Positions 1 through 9,115 of a stretch of 64,000 nt of DNA are shown here, piece after piece. The stretch is from the NCBI RefSeq assembly GCF_900114465.1, contig NZ_FOTD01000011.1, positions 34,249-98,248 of the forward strand. Direction: 5' to 3'. The DNA comes from Trichococcus palustris (lineage in GTDB: Bacteria; Bacillota; Bacilli; Lactobacillales; Aerococcaceae). The translations under genes and the position numbers were made by a program. The notes beneath the pieces were generated by a model that searched no databases, was not told the origin of the DNA, and saw only the letters and a program-made list of their open reading frames with translations. Position 1 is the stretch's first letter. Every line of letters begins with the position of its first letter.

Positions 1-2
1 GG

Positions 3-758
3 ACGTTGATCGTCGTTGATGAAGGAGCTAGCGTCCACTATGTGGAAGGTTGTACAGCGCCGACTTTTTCATCAGACAGTCTGCATGCTGCCGTCGTTGA
101 GATCATCGTCAAGAAGGACGCGTACTGCCGTTACACGACCATCCAAAACTGGTCGAACAATGTGTACAACTTGGTGACGAAACGTGCCGTTGCCTATGAA
201 AATGCGACGATGGAATGGATCGACGGCAACTTGGGTTCACGGGTGACCATGAAATATCCAGCCGTCATCCTGAACGGCCGTGGCGCAAGAGGGACGATGT
301 TGTCGGTTGCTTTTGCCGGCAAAGGACAGAACCAGGATACAGGGGCTAAAATGATCCACAACGCGCCGAATACGTCCAGTTCGATCGTTTCCAAGTCCAT
401 CGCCAAAGACGGCGGAGCGGTCAACTACCGTGGCCAAGTGAAGTTCGGCAAGAATTCGCAAGGGTCGATTTCGCACATCGAGTGCGATACGATCATCATG
501 GATGATATTTCGACTTCCGACACAATTCCGTTCAATGAAATCCACAACGGCCATGTGTCTTTGGAGCACGAAGCGAAAGTTTCAAAAATATCCGAAGAAC
601 AACTGTATTACTTGATGAGCCGCGGATTGACCGAATCCCAAGCGACCGAAATGATCGTCATGGGCTTCGTCGAACCATTCACCAAAGAACTGCCGATGGA
701 GTATGCGGTCGAGTTGAATAGACTTATCGCCTACGAGATGGAAGGTTCAGTGGGATAA
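3..758 (+). CDS. sufB: SufB, Fe-S cluster assembly scaffold (3' part only)
   Basis: The reading frame is open from the window edge, so the start lies upstream; about 250 C-terminal residues of a family usually about 465 long are present. The core beta-helix of SufB is recognisable, with YVEGCTAP near the start of the visible part, then [22 protein letters not shown] and the C-terminal helical part [22 protein letters not shown]. SufB forms the SufBC2D scaffold on which iron-sulfur clusters are built before transfer to target proteins in the cytosol. It is normally the last gene of sufCDSUB, and the strong terminator right after it agrees. Identification is confident. Confidence 0.95.
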   Translation, partial: TLIVVDEGASVHYVEGCTAPTFSSDSLHAAVVEIIVKKDAYCRYTTIQNWSNNVYNLVTKRAVAYENATMEWIDGNLGSRVTMKYPAVILNGRGARGTMLSVAFAGKGQNQDTGAKMIHNAPNTSSSIVSKSIAKDGGAVNYRGQVKFGKNSQGSISHIECDTIIMDDISTSDTIPFNEIHNGHVSLEHEAKVSKISEEQLYYLMSRGLTESQATEMIVMGFVEPFTKELPMEYAVELNRLIAYEMEGSVG

Positions 759-774
759 TAATTGAAAAATACAG

Positions 775-812
775 CCGCAAACGTTGATATAATGACGTTT
801 GCGGTTTTTTTT
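775..812 (+). terminator. Rho-independent terminator of suf operon
   Basis: A perfect 10-bp stem (CCGCAAACGT at 775-784 with ACGTTTGCGG at 795-804) is followed by eight T. It ends the suf operon 16 bases after the sufB stop. Confidence 0.93.
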
Positions 813-825
813 GCGTATTTACTTT

Positions 826-1075
826 GAGCGTGGGTGGGGGCCGGGTTCCCGGCGAGCGTTGCTTCGCCGAGAAATAACGAATGGAACGGCGTCGGATTAT
901 CGGTGAGGATTGCTTCACCGGGAAACAGCACATTAATCAGAGCCGAATCTCCGGTGAGGACTATCTCGCCGGAGGACGGCGGGAAAAGCGGGATCGGATC
1001 TTCGGCGAGAACCCGGCAACCGGAGAAGAGCAGGAAAACGAATCCGCTTCTCCGGTTGCCCTTCAAAAGAAGTGA
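826..1075. repeat. Intergenic palindromic repeat array, copy R1
   Basis: Four to five tandem degenerate units of about 55 bp lie here, each a GC-rich dyad such as TCTCCGGTGAGG...TCGCCGGAGGA, joined by linkers of the type CAGCACATTAATCAGAGCC. The array starts with GAGCGTG 14 bases after the sufB terminator, the same start motif as R3 (26366) and R5 (30904). It is noncoding: long frames run through it on both strands but none has a ribosome binding site. Relatives are at 21290, 26366, 27965, 30904, 41840 and 55890. Confidence 0.8.
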
Positions 1076-1181
1076 ACCTGTCCCGCTTTTCTTGCATAAT
1101 AAAATAACCATGGTTACGCTTCATTTTTTATTTTCATAATCAAACGCACGATATTTACGAATTAAAGTATCAAGAAGGCAC

Positions 1182-1192
1182 CACATCTTGTG
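1182..1192. promoter_or_regulatory. Candidate Lrp-type operator upstream of amino-acid operon
   Basis: CACATCTTGTG lies about 85 bases before the first gene of the operon, inside AAGGCACCACATCTTGTGCA, which has a GCAC/GTGC dyad. The identical 11-mer recurs at 8548-8558, directly upstream of the Lrp-family regulator that closes this gene block. That makes it the best candidate operator of that regulator. Confidence 0.45.
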
Positions 1193-1274
1193 CAAGAACT
1201 GGATAGTGATGTATTCTAATGGAAATTCAGAAAAAAAAAGTTCTGAATTCAATGGAATGAGAGGAGGGAATAAA

Positions 1275-2042
1275 ATGTCAAGTTTCTTTAGTTGGGATCT
1301 AGTATGGGAGTTTTTTCCTAAAATTCTCAGTGCGTTGCCCGTAACATTGTTGATTGTAGGCATTGCGACTTTTGTAGGTTTGATGTTGGGAAATTTTATT
1401 GCGTTCATGCGGGTGGAGAAAATACCGATAGTGAGTCAAATAGCCGCAGTATTTGTTTCCTTTATTCGCGGGACGCCGATTCTTGTCCAACTATACATCG
1501 TTTATTACGGTGTACCCAGCCTCTTACAGGCGATTCAAATCGATGTGTCATCATGGAACAAAATTATCTTTATCTATATTACGTACGGATTGAATACCGC
1601 GGCATTTCAATCAGAAACCATTCGCGCCGCAATCTTGAGTGTACCGATTACGCAGAAAGAAGCAAGCATTGCTTGTGGACTGACCAAGTCACAAATGTAC
1701 TTACGTGTCATTCTTCCGCAAGTTGTTCGTGTGGCATTACCAGCATTTGGTACCACTACTGTTGCTTTGCTGCAGGATACTTCATTGGCATTTACGATCG
1801 GGATAGTGGATGTCGTAGGGAAAGCGCGGGCCATTGGTGCTGTTACCTTCCACACGTTAGAAGGCTACGTAGGCGCGGCAGTTCTGTTTATTACCTTGAG
1901 CATTATTCTTGAACGAGTCTTTGACTTGTTGGAAAAACGGATGAATTTCACAGAAGCAAAAAAAACGTCTTTCCAACTCCCAAGTCTATCACTTATTAAA
2001 AAAGTTCAAAAAATCGGGATCCAAAAAATCGAGACAAATTGA
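1275..2042 (+). CDS. Amino-acid ABC transporter permease (His/Glu/Gln family), first of two
   Basis: A 255-residue integral membrane permease of the polar amino-acid uptake (PAAT, HisM/GlnP) type. ATG at 1275 is chosen because GAGGAGGG lies 7 bases before it; the in-frame TTG at 1188 has no ribosome binding site. About five membrane segments are visible (residues ~20-42, 55-75, 85-105, 180-200, 215-240). The cytoplasmic EAA loop that contacts the ATPase is present (ITQKEASIACGLTKSQMYLRVILPQ). It heads the operon and should form the membrane pore with the second permease (2890-3600). The stop is followed at once by the ribosome binding site of the binding protein. Confidence 0.9.
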   Translation: MSSFFSWDLVWEFFPKILSALPVTLLIVGIATFVGLMLGNFIAFMRVEKIPIVSQIAAVFVSFIRGTPILVQLYIVYYGVPSLLQAIQIDVSSWNKIIFIYITYGLNTAAFQSETIRAAILSVPITQKEASIACGLTKSQMYLRVILPQVVRVALPAFGTTTVALLQDTSLAFTIGIVDVVGKARAIGAVTFHTLEGYVGAAVLFITLSIILERVFDLLEKRMNFTEAKKTSFQLPSLSLIKKVQKIGIQKIETN

Positions 2043-2055
2043 AGGAGTGTTCAGG

Positions 2056-2874
2056 ATGAAAAAATCAGCATGGGGATTTGGAGCGAGTTTATTGGTTGCA
2101 GGGATACTGTTGGCTGGGTGCAGCAGCGGCTCTGCTGCTACTGAGAGCGCAGCAGATAGCGGAGCAACAGAGATCAAAGTAGGTACAGGGAACGAAGCTC
2201 TGCCGTATGCTTATTTAGATGAAAACGGCAAATATGATGGCTATGATGTCGCTGTAGTAAAAGCCATTGATGAAAAACTGACGGATTACACGTTCACTTT
2301 TGAAGGAGCGGACTTTCCCACAACATTGTCAAATTTAGAGAGCAATAAGGTTCAGATGGCTGCCTTTGAATATGAAGTGAATGCAGATCGCCAAGAAAAA
2401 TTTGTATACGGGGATGCCGGCTACGTGGTATGGGATACTTACATCGTTTCGGATCCGGATGCAGGAACGGTTTATCAGTCCTTTGCCGATCTTGCCGGGA
2501 AAAAAGTATACGCCACAACTGCAACGAATCAGGCAGCGATGGCTGAAACTTATTTAAAAGAAAACCCGGGTGCCTTTGAATTAGTTTATGGCGAATACAA
2601 TAACGAACAGATCGTTCAAGCGGTTACGTCAGGAGCAGTGGATGCAACTTTGGCGCCAAAATATCAAGTTGACAACTGGAACCGCTCCTTTAATGAAAAT
2701 TTAGCAGTCGGCAGCGAACCAGTCCACAATTCGGATGCCTACTTGCTCTTCAATAAAGAAACGGATCCAGCCCTTATCGCTGCCGTGAATACAGCATTAG
2801 AGGAATTAAAAGCGGATGGAACCATTAAAGAACTTTCCGAAAAATATCTAGATGGTGATTATGTGCCAGAATAA
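2056..2874 (+). CDS. Amino-acid ABC transporter substrate-binding lipoprotein
   Basis: A 272-residue solute-binding protein of family 3 (SBP_bac_3). A lipoprotein signal is clear: Lys-Lys N-terminus, hydrophobic stretch and lipobox LLAGC with the lipidated cysteine at residue 22, so the protein is anchored on the outer face of the membrane. After a Ser/Ala/Thr-rich linker the mature part begins IKVGTGNEALPYAYLDENG and YDGYDVAVVKAI, typical of the first lobe. ATG 2056 follows GAAGGA with a 9-base gap; upstream in-frame codons overlap that site. The ligand cannot be read from sequence; the family binds polar, charged or sulfur amino acids. Confidence 0.92.
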   Translation: MKKSAWGFGASLLVAGILLAGCSSGSAATESAADSGATEIKVGTGNEALPYAYLDENGKYDGYDVAVVKAIDEKLTDYTFTFEGADFPTTLSNLESNKVQMAAFEYEVNADRQEKFVYGDAGYVVWDTYIVSDPDAGTVYQSFADLAGKKVYATTATNQAAMAETYLKENPGAFELVYGEYNNEQIVQAVTSGAVDATLAPKYQVDNWNRSFNENLAVGSEPVHNSDAYLLFNKETDPALIAAVNTALEELKADGTIKELSEKYLDGDYVPE

Positions 2875-2889
2875 GAAAGGATGAGGGCC

Positions 2890-3600
2890 ATGAGTTTCAA
2901 ATTTGAGGTGATGTTCCAATCATTGAAAGTAGCTAGCCAATACGTTGGCACAACATTGTTCATGGCAATCACTGCTCTAGTAATCGGCGTTATTTTAGGC
3001 TTAGGTATTGCGCTGGTTCGACTGTATCGCATCAAAGGACTTAGCCAATTTTTTCAAGCGGTCGTCACTTTGTTGAAAGGCATTCCCATGGTATTGATTA
3101 TTCTCGCTTTGTACTTGATTGCTTCTAAACAGTTTGATGTTTGGGCTAAATCCATGCATTGGTCGCTCCGATTCAAAGATTTCAACATGGTATGGATCGC
3201 CGTTGCCGCATTGAGTTTAATGGCCACAATCAATAGCAGCGAGATTTTTCGCGGGGCATTTGCAGCTGTCAAACCGGGGCAGTTCGATGCGGCCAAATCT
3301 ATAGGCTTGACCAACCTTCAAACGATTCGTCGCATGCTGTTGCCGCAAGCGATTCCTATTTCTTTACCGATGTTCAGTAATTTACTGATCGGCTTGGTCA
3401 AGGCCTCTTCCTTAGCGTCAATGGTCAGTGTCGTCGATGTGTTTGCAGCTGCGAAGATCACAGCGCAGCAAAATTATCGGTTCTTAGAAGCATATGTGGC
3501 GGTCGCGGTCATTTATTGGGGAATCAGTTTAGTGATCGAAAAAATTGTGCAAATCCTTGAAGAACGCATGAGCCGTAAACTGAGGAGGGCGATTTTATGA
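2890..3600 (+). CDS. Amino-acid ABC transporter permease, second of two
   Basis: A 236-residue PAAT-type permease with about five membrane helices. The EAA loop is near residues 125-150 (FAAVKPGQFDAAKSIGLTNL). ATG 2890 sits 9 bases after AAAGG; the ATG at 2881 abuts that site and is less likely. Its last codons overlap the next gene by 4 bases (ATGA), indicating coupled translation with the ATPase. It is only distantly similar to the first permease, suggesting a heterodimeric pore. Confidence 0.9.
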   Translation: MSFKFEVMFQSLKVASQYVGTTLFMAITALVIGVILGLGIALVRLYRIKGLSQFFQAVVTLLKGIPMVLIILALYLIASKQFDVWAKSMHWSLRFKDFNMVWIAVAALSLMATINSSEIFRGAFAAVKPGQFDAAKSIGLTNLQTIRRMLLPQAIPISLPMFSNLLIGLVKASSLASMVSVVDVFAAAKITAQQNYRFLEAYVAVAVIYWGISLVIEKIVQILEERMSRKLRRAIL

Positions 3601-4343
3601 TGGAAGTACGCAATATCCAAAAGCGATTTGGCAAGCAAGAAGTTCTCAAAGGCATCAATATGGAGGTTGCCAAAGGAGAAGTTGTCACCCTTTTAGGGCC
3701 AAGCGGTTCCGGTAAAACAACCTTTCTACGCTGCTTGAATTTTTTGGAACGAGCGGATGAAGGCAGTATTGTGTTAGGGGAGACTGAAACGATTGTAAAT
3801 AAAGCCAATGCAAAGGAGATTTTGGCGCATCAACGACAAACAGCGATGGTCTTTCAAAATTTTGCGTTGTTCCAAAATAAGACAGCGCGCGAAAATATTG
3901 TGATGCCGCTTTTGCTGACGAAGAACAAGACAAAGCAAGAAGCGTATGAATTGGCAGATGTGTTGCTGGAACAAGTGGGATTATCCGAGCGCCAAGATTT
4001 TTATCCCAGTCAATTATCCGGCGGCCAGCAGCAACGAATCGGAATTGCGCGAGCATTGGCGTTGAATCCCAAAGTGATATTATTCGATGAACCGACTTCA
4101 GCATTGGATCCGGAATTAGTGGGACAGACACTGACTCTCTTGCGGGACATCGCTGAAACGGGAGCAACGATGGTGTTGGTGACGCATGAGATGAAATTCG
4201 CTTATGAAGTGTCAGACAAAATAATCTTTATGGAAAATGGCCAGGTGGTTGAACAAGGAACACCTAAAGAAGTGTTTGAACAAACGAAAGAAGAGCGGAC
4301 CAAAGCCTTTTTGACCCGTTTCACGAATCAAATGGCTAGATAG
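3597..4343 (+). CDS. Amino-acid ABC transporter ATPase, first copy
   Basis: A 248-residue GlnQ/HisP-type ATP-binding subunit. Walker A GPSGSGKT is at residues 34-41, the signature LSGGQQQR begins at residue 140, and Walker B with the catalytic Glu ([11 protein letters not shown]) and the switch His (LVTHEM) follow. The ribosome binding site AGGAGGG lies inside the end of the permease gene. It powers uptake through the two permeases. A second, diverged ATPase of the same subfamily is encoded at 6589-7341 in the same operon. Confidence 0.94.
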   Translation: MMEVRNIQKRFGKQEVLKGINMEVAKGEVVTLLGPSGSGKTTFLRCLNFLERADEGSIVLGETETIVNKANAKEILAHQRQTAMVFQNFALFQNKTARENIVMPLLLTKNKTKQEAYELADVLLEQVGLSERQDFYPSQLSGGQQQRIGIARALALNPKVILFDEPTSALDPELVGQTLTLLRDIAETGATMVLVTHEMKFAYEVSDKIIFMENGQVVEQGTPKEVFEQTKEERTKAFLTRFTNQMAR

Positions 4344-4356
4344 GGGAGGAAATAAG

Positions 4357-5577
4357 ATGGCATATCGTTTCGCAAATCGTATCAAGGAATTGAAAACATC
4401 TCCTTTAAGAGAAAACGCAAGTAAAAACATGGAACTCAAAGATGTGATCTCATTTGCTTACGGCTATCCGCCGGTTGAAGCTTTTCCAATGGAAACCCTA
4501 CAAAAAATTTCCCAAAAATTATACACGGAAGTCGATCCAGAAACATTTTTGCAATATGGTGCCTCCGAAGGCTATCCCTTGCTGCGTAAGCTGGTCAAAG
4601 AACGGCTGGCGGCAACTGCCAATCTTCAGAATGAGGAGCAGGTGCTGATAACTTCGGGTTCCACCCAAGCAATGGATATTGCCGTGAAAGTCTTTTGTGA
4701 TGAGGGAGACGTCGTTCTGTGCGAAGAACAAACCTTTTCAGGCGCGGTGAATGCGATCAAAGGCTATGGAGCCATTCCCGTACCGATTCCGATGAACGTC
4801 GCAGAAGAATCCGTCGATTTGGAAGCACTGGAAGAAATGCTGCAATTTGACCAACGCATCAAGTTCATATACCTCATTCCCACCTTTCAAAATCCGTTAG
4901 GGACATCGATTCCTTTAGAAAAGCGCCAAGCGATTTACAGCTTGGCCCAAAAATATGATGTGCTGATTTTCGAAGATGATCCTTATGGAGATCTCTTGTA
5001 CTACGGCGAACCGATCATGAAGCTGAAGGAAATGGATACGGACGGGCGTGTCCTTTATGCGGGGTCGTTTTCAAAAATTTTAGCACCCAGCACAAGGTTG
5101 GGCTTCATCATGGCGCCGGATGAAATCATGGAAAAATTGATTTTAGCGAAGCAAGTCTCGGATTCCCATACCAATTTTTATTGGCAAGTAATGTTGGCGG
5201 AATTCATGATGAATCATCACTTTGAAGAACATGTCTCGGCGTTGAAGCTATTTTACAAAGAAAAGTTTGAAGCGATGGTTGCGGCTCTTGAAGCATTGCC
5301 GAAAGACAAAGTTCAGTTCATCAAACCGGCTGGCGGCTACTTTATCTGCTGCAAGATGGCGGATGAACTGGATCCGGAAACATTCTATGCGGCATTGGAT
5401 GAAGCCAAGGTCGCCGTCATCCCTGGAAATGTGATGAGTGTGGCGCAGGAAGGGTATGAACGCTATTTCCGATTGAACTTCACCAAACCTACACTGCCGG
5501 AAATCGAGAAAGGGATAAAAGTGATTGGTGAAGCTTTGGAACAAGCGACGCCTGCAGCGTACAAACAAGTGATTTGA
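4357..5577 (+). CDS. PLP-dependent aminotransferase, class I/II (2-aminoadipate/aromatic type)
   Basis: A 406-residue fold-type I aminotransferase of the group related to MocR C-terminal domains, LysN and ARO8. The Schiff-base lysine is K240 in SFSKILAPSTRLGF; the aspartate holding the pyridine nitrogen lies in IFEDDPYGDL, and the C-terminal arginine in YFRLNFTKP binds the substrate carboxylate. It converts an amino acid to its 2-oxo acid using a keto-acid acceptor. GGGGAGG lies 7 bases before ATG 4357. Placed between an amino-acid importer and a 2-hydroxyacid dehydrogenase, it probably performs the first catabolic step on the imported amino acid. Substrate unknown. Confidence 0.88.
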   Translation: MAYRFANRIKELKTSPLRENASKNMELKDVISFAYGYPPVEAFPMETLQKISQKLYTEVDPETFLQYGASEGYPLLRKLVKERLAATANLQNEEQVLITSGSTQAMDIAVKVFCDEGDVVLCEEQTFSGAVNAIKGYGAIPVPIPMNVAEESVDLEALEEMLQFDQRIKFIYLIPTFQNPLGTSIPLEKRQAIYSLAQKYDVLIFEDDPYGDLLYYGEPIMKLKEMDTDGRVLYAGSFSKILAPSTRLGFIMAPDEIMEKLILAKQVSDSHTNFYWQVMLAEFMMNHHFEEHVSALKLFYKEKFEAMVAALEALPKDKVQFIKPAGGYFICCKMADELDPETFYAALDEAKVAVIPGNVMSVAQEGYERYFRLNFTKPTLPEIEKGIKVIGEALEQATPAAYKQVI

Positions 5578-5590
5578 GGAGGGTATCTAT

Positions 5591-6562
5591 ATGAAATTGA
5601 TTTATTATGGTGTCAGCGATGACGAAGTAAAATTCGTCAATCGTTGGAGTTTTAGCAATAAAGTACCCGTGACGATCATCAAAGAAGGGATATCCAGCGA
5701 AAATATTCATCTCGCTGGACTTCACGATGGGGTCTGCCTGTATCCAAGTCCGGAAATGCGTCAAAGTGAACTGCTCTACCGTAAGTTGCGGGAACAAGGG
5801 ATTCGCCAATTATCGGTCAAATCGACCGGTGTGGATGGGATCAACTTCGAATGGGCGCAAAAATATGGATTGACAGTGACGAATGTTCCTTCTTACAGTC
5901 CCACTTCAGTCGGTCATTTTGCGATCATGTCGATTTTAATGCTCCTGCGGAATATTCCAACCGTCCTGCAAACAAAATCATCCCGTAAAACAGCGATCGG
6001 CAGAGAATTACAAGATGTGACGGTCGGAATCTTAGGAACAGGCCGGATCGGTTCTGTGGTCGCTGAAGGGATCCATGCTTTGGGTGGCCGCGTGATCGCC
6101 TCCAGTTCAAGAGAAAATCCTCGTTTGAAAGGGAAAGTCAGCTATGTTTCTTTTGAAGAACTGTTGAAAGAATCGGATGTTCTGTCCATACACGTACCCT
6201 TATCTGAAAAATCCACCTATCTTTTTTCTGAGGAAACATTTGCAAAAATGAAACCCGATAGTTGCCTGGTGAATACAGCGCGCGGAAAAATTGTCGATAC
6301 CGAAGCGCTGATTCAATGTTTAGCAACCGGGAAAATGGGTGGTGCAGCATTGGATACGTTAGAAGACGAGGAAAAATATTTTTCCGTCGGTTGGGCGAAT
6401 AACCCGTATTATTCTCGCTTGATGACCTTCCCGAATGTAATGATTACACCGCATATTGCATACCATACAGAATTGGCCGTACAAGAAATTGTTGAGACCT
6501 CGTTAACAAATGCGCGAGACATTTTATTAGCAGGAAGTTCCCGTAATACGATCTCACTTTGA
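5591..6562 (+). CDS. D-isomer-specific 2-hydroxyacid dehydrogenase
   Basis: A 323-residue member of the D-lactate/D-hydroxyisocaproate dehydrogenase family. The dinucleotide site is [10 protein letters not shown]; catalytic Arg lies in [13 protein letters not shown], Glu in [11 protein letters not shown] and His in [12 protein letters not shown]. After the second Rossmann strand ([10 protein letters not shown]) the usual NAD-selecting acidic residue is replaced by Ser followed by Arg, which points to NADPH. It would reduce the 2-oxo acid made by the aminotransferase to a D-2-hydroxy acid. GAGGAGGG precedes ATG 5591 by 7 bases. Family confident, cofactor preference inferred. Confidence 0.88.
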   Translation: MKLIYYGVSDDEVKFVNRWSFSNKVPVTIIKEGISSENIHLAGLHDGVCLYPSPEMRQSELLYRKLREQGIRQLSVKSTGVDGINFEWAQKYGLTVTNVPSYSPTSVGHFAIMSILMLLRNIPTVLQTKSSRKTAIGRELQDVTVGILGTGRIGSVVAEGIHALGGRVIASSSRENPRLKGKVSYVSFEELLKESDVLSIHVPLSEKSTYLFSEETFAKMKPDSCLVNTARGKIVDTEALIQCLATGKMGGAALDTLEDEEKYFSVGWANNPYYSRLMTFPNVMITPHIAYHTELAVQEIVETSLTNARDILLAGSSRNTISL

Positions 6563-6588
6563 GAAATCAAAAGAAGGAGGAGACGAAG

Positions 6589-7341
6589 ATGATCCAGGCG
6601 CAAATAAGAGGACTGCAAAAAAGTTTTGGTAAGAATGAGATATTGAAAAACGTAGATTTGACCATCCATAAAGGCGAAGTTGTCTGCATTATCGGACCAA
6701 GCGGATCGGGTAAAACCACCTTCTTGCGTTGTTTAAATCTCTTGGAACGGCCGGATGCAGGGATTTATGCACTTGGCGATCTTCACTATGACCTCAGTCG
6801 CATCGGCACACATCAGAGCCGAGAAATTGCCAGAAAAACAGCGATGGTTTTTCAATCCTATGAATTATTCAGTCACATGACGGTTTTACAAAATGTGATG
6901 GAAGGATTGGTTACACCACGAAAAGTCCCCAAAAAACTAGCAGAAAAAGTGGCCTATTCAGTCTTAGAAAAAGTCGGGATGGCGGACAAAGCAGGGATGT
7001 ATCCTAGCCAACTATCCGGCGGGCAGCAGCAACGGGTTGGCATTGCCCGAGCGATGGCGTTATCTCCAGACTTGTTGTTATTCGATGAGCCCACATCTGC
7101 CCTTGATCCAGAACTTGTCGGGGATGTGTTGAATGTGATGAGGCAATTGGCTGACAGTGGTCAAACGATGGTTATCGTTACCCATGAGATGCAGTTCGCA
7201 CAAGAGGTGGCGGATAAAGTTGTTTTTATGGCTGATGGGATAGTCATTGAATCAGGAACGCCTTCAGAAGTCTTTGATGATCCTAAAGAAGTGCGGACAA
7301 AACAATTTTTAACACAAGTTCGGTTTAATACAGCAATCTGA
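6589..7341 (+). CDS. Amino-acid ABC transporter ATPase, second copy
   Basis: A 250-residue ATPase of the same subfamily as the one at 3597. Walker A GPSGSGKT is at residues 36-43; [19 protein letters not shown] and VTHEM are intact. ATG 6589 has AAGGAGG 8 bases upstream; the TTG at 6559 lies inside the previous stop region and lacks a site. No extra permease or binding protein accompanies it, so two ATPases serve one set of permeases. Either the pump is a heterodimer of ATPases or this copy energises a permease encoded elsewhere. Confidence 0.92.
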   Translation: MIQAQIRGLQKSFGKNEILKNVDLTIHKGEVVCIIGPSGSGKTTFLRCLNLLERPDAGIYALGDLHYDLSRIGTHQSREIARKTAMVFQSYELFSHMTVLQNVMEGLVTPRKVPKKLAEKVAYSVLEKVGMADKAGMYPSQLSGGQQQRVGIARAMALSPDLLLFDEPTSALDPELVGDVLNVMRQLADSGQTMVIVTHEMQFAQEVADKVVFMADGIVIESGTPSEVFDDPKEVRTKQFLTQVRFNTAI

Positions 7342-7353
7342 GAGGGATGTCAC

Positions 7354-8547
7354 GTGGAATATACGGGAGAAAAAAGCAAGCTTTGGACCAAAGACTTTCT
7401 CTTGGTGAACAGTATCACTTTTTTGGCAATGACGGCAATCACGACCCAAATGGGAACATTGCCCCTCTATGTGACTGCACTAGGTGGGTCAAAAGCGGTA
7501 GCGGGAAGCATTGTGGGGATCTTAGGTATCTCGGCTTTATTTTTCCGCTTGCCAATCGGCATATTATTGGATCAATACGGTCGCAGGCTATTGCTCAGCA
7601 TTGGGTTAGGGATTCTTTTCATTGACTTCGCCTTGTTGAATGTGTTTCAAACGCTAGTGATGCTGTTTTGTTTACGCTTGATCCAAGGGGTTGGCAACAG
7701 TATCCAAGCAACAAGTGCTGCGACCATGGCGGCAGATTTGATTCCAAAGGAAAAGTTATCTGTTGGCTTAGGGTACTTTAGTATTGCCCAAGCAGTCCCT
7801 GGCGCAATAGGGCCTTTGCTGGGGTTGGCGGTGGTGGAAAAATACGGATTTGAGGCATTGTTTCGAGTGGCGCTTTTGTTGACAAGTGTGGCTTTTGTTT
7901 TAAGCTTTTTTTTAAGTGCTCAAACTCCCAGCACTCTTTTTGCGGGAGTAAAGACGAGTGGCGGAACGACTAAAGCGTTGTCCGTCATGAAGAATCGAGG
8001 CGTAACTTTTCCAAGTCTGATCATGTTTTTGATTTGCTTTGCGAATTCCGGCGTTATTGCTTTTATTGCGCAGTTTGCGATCGAAAAGAAAATCAACGGA
8101 TCGGGCTACTACTTTACATTGATGTCGATCGTCACAGTTCTGATTCGTTTTCTCTTCCCCTATATGATGAATCGCATCAACCAATCGTTTTTGATTTGCA
8201 GCAGTATAGTGAGCATCAGTGCATCGTTTGGCATACTTGCTTATGCCGATGATCTTATGCATTTACTGTTAGCGGCCATGCTATATGGAATCGGTTTTGC
8301 CAGTTTGCTGCCGGTCATGAATACGATTGTTTTGCAAAGTATTTTAGATCAAGAACGCGGACGCGCGACCGCAGTCTTCTCAGCTTCTCTGGACGTAGCG
8401 TACGGTGGTGGTGCGATGCTTTGGGGCGTGATCGCCAGTTTGTTTGGGTTTCACGTCATGTACCTATTTTGCGGAGGATTTGGACTAGCAGCTCTGCTTG
8501 TTTACCTTCTATTTGTTGGCAATGAAAGGAAATGTCATAAAATATAA
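7354..8547 (+). CDS. Major facilitator superfamily transporter
   Basis: A 397-residue MFS protein with about 12 predicted membrane segments. The loop between segments 2 and 3 has the family motif as GILLDQYGRRLLL. GTG at 7354 is used as start: AGAGGG lies 7 bases before it and no ATG is better placed. It belongs to the drug:H+ antiporter-like or sugar-efflux-like part of the superfamily. As the last metabolic gene of the operon it could export the hydroxy acid; this is inference, the substrate is unknown. Confidence 0.85.
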   Translation: MEYTGEKSKLWTKDFLLVNSITFLAMTAITTQMGTLPLYVTALGGSKAVAGSIVGILGISALFFRLPIGILLDQYGRRLLLSIGLGILFIDFALLNVFQTLVMLFCLRLIQGVGNSIQATSAATMAADLIPKEKLSVGLGYFSIAQAVPGAIGPLLGLAVVEKYGFEALFRVALLLTSVAFVLSFFLSAQTPSTLFAGVKTSGGTTKALSVMKNRGVTFPSLIMFLICFANSGVIAFIAQFAIEKKINGSGYYFTLMSIVTVLIRFLFPYMMNRINQSFLICSSIVSISASFGILAYADDLMHLLLAAMLYGIGFASLLPVMNTIVLQSILDQERGRATAVFSASLDVAYGGGAMLWGVIASLFGFHVMYLFCGGFGLAALLVYLLFVGNERKCHKI

Positions 8548-8558
8548 CACATCTTGTG
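8548..8558. promoter_or_regulatory. Second copy of candidate Lrp-type operator
   Basis: CACATCTTGTG begins on the base after the MFS stop codon, 70 bases before the Lrp-type gene, and is identical to 1182-1192. CTTGCAC follows 12 bases later. This suggests autoregulation. Confidence 0.45.
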
Positions 8559-8627
8559 AGCCCAATCTTGCACCTCTTATCAATTCTCGATAAAATAAGA
8601 AAACGATGAGAGTGGAGGGGCTTATGG

Positions 8628-9071
8628 ATGGATGCGTTAGACCAGAAAATTTTAAATATTTTGCAAAAAAATGGCCGGATCACCGTCAAACAAATTGCTG
8701 AAGACTGTTTCATCTCGTCTCCTTCTGTATCGGTACGTTTGCAGAATTTAGAAAGCCTGGGATATATCCATACGTATCAAGCTATTATGGACTATCAGAA
8801 ATTGGGTTTTTTGATCAAGGCATATGTGAATTGTGCGGTCAATGCGAAGGACAAAAAAGATTTCTATCGTTATGTCGAAGAAATCCCCAATGTCGTCGAA
8901 TGCGACTGCATTACAGGTGATTACTCGATGTTATTGAGGGTCTTCTTTACCAACACGATAGAACTTGATGAATTTATTACTGACCTGCAACGCTTTGGCG
9001 ATACCAAAACGCATATTGTCTTTTCAACAAATGTCGGTCCCCGCGGGCTGCAAATCCAAATAAACGAATAA
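8628..9071 (+). CDS. Lrp/AsnC family transcriptional regulator
   Basis: A 147-residue one-ligand regulator. The N-terminal winged helix (residues ~1-55, LDQKILNILQKNGRITVKQIAEDCFISSPSVSVRLQNLE) is followed by the RAM ligand-binding domain (residues ~65-140). ATG 8628 has GGAGGGG 7 bases upstream; two further ATGs overlap it in other frames. Lrp-type proteins sense amino acids as octamers and usually control neighbouring uptake or catabolic genes. Its position at the end of the operon and the duplicated CACATCTTGTG sequence make it the likely regulator of 1275-8547. Confidence 0.92.
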   Translation: MDALDQKILNILQKNGRITVKQIAEDCFISSPSVSVRLQNLESLGYIHTYQAIMDYQKLGFLIKAYVNCAVNAKDKKDFYRYVEEIPNVVECDCITGDYSMLLRVFFTNTIELDEFITDLQRFGDTKTHIVFSTNVGPRGLQIQINE

Positions 9072-9115
9072 GCAAAGACGCCGATAGTCCTATTTCGGCG
9101 TCTTTGCTTATTTTT
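9069..9115 (+). terminator. Terminator after Lrp-type gene
   Basis: A 16-bp perfect stem (9069-9084 with 9095-9110; TAAGCAAAGACGCCGA and its complement) is followed by TTTTTGT. It ends the long operon. Confidence 0.93.

Noticed and set aside
826..1075. CRISPR array
   Set aside because: Units are imperfect dyads without constant direct repeats and unique spacers, and no cas gene is present.
731..1139. Long ORFs on both strands through repeat array R1, as well as similar ones in R2, R3 and R4
   Set aside because: They consist only of repeat units, lack ribosome binding sites and change frame between arrays; the repeats are noncoding.
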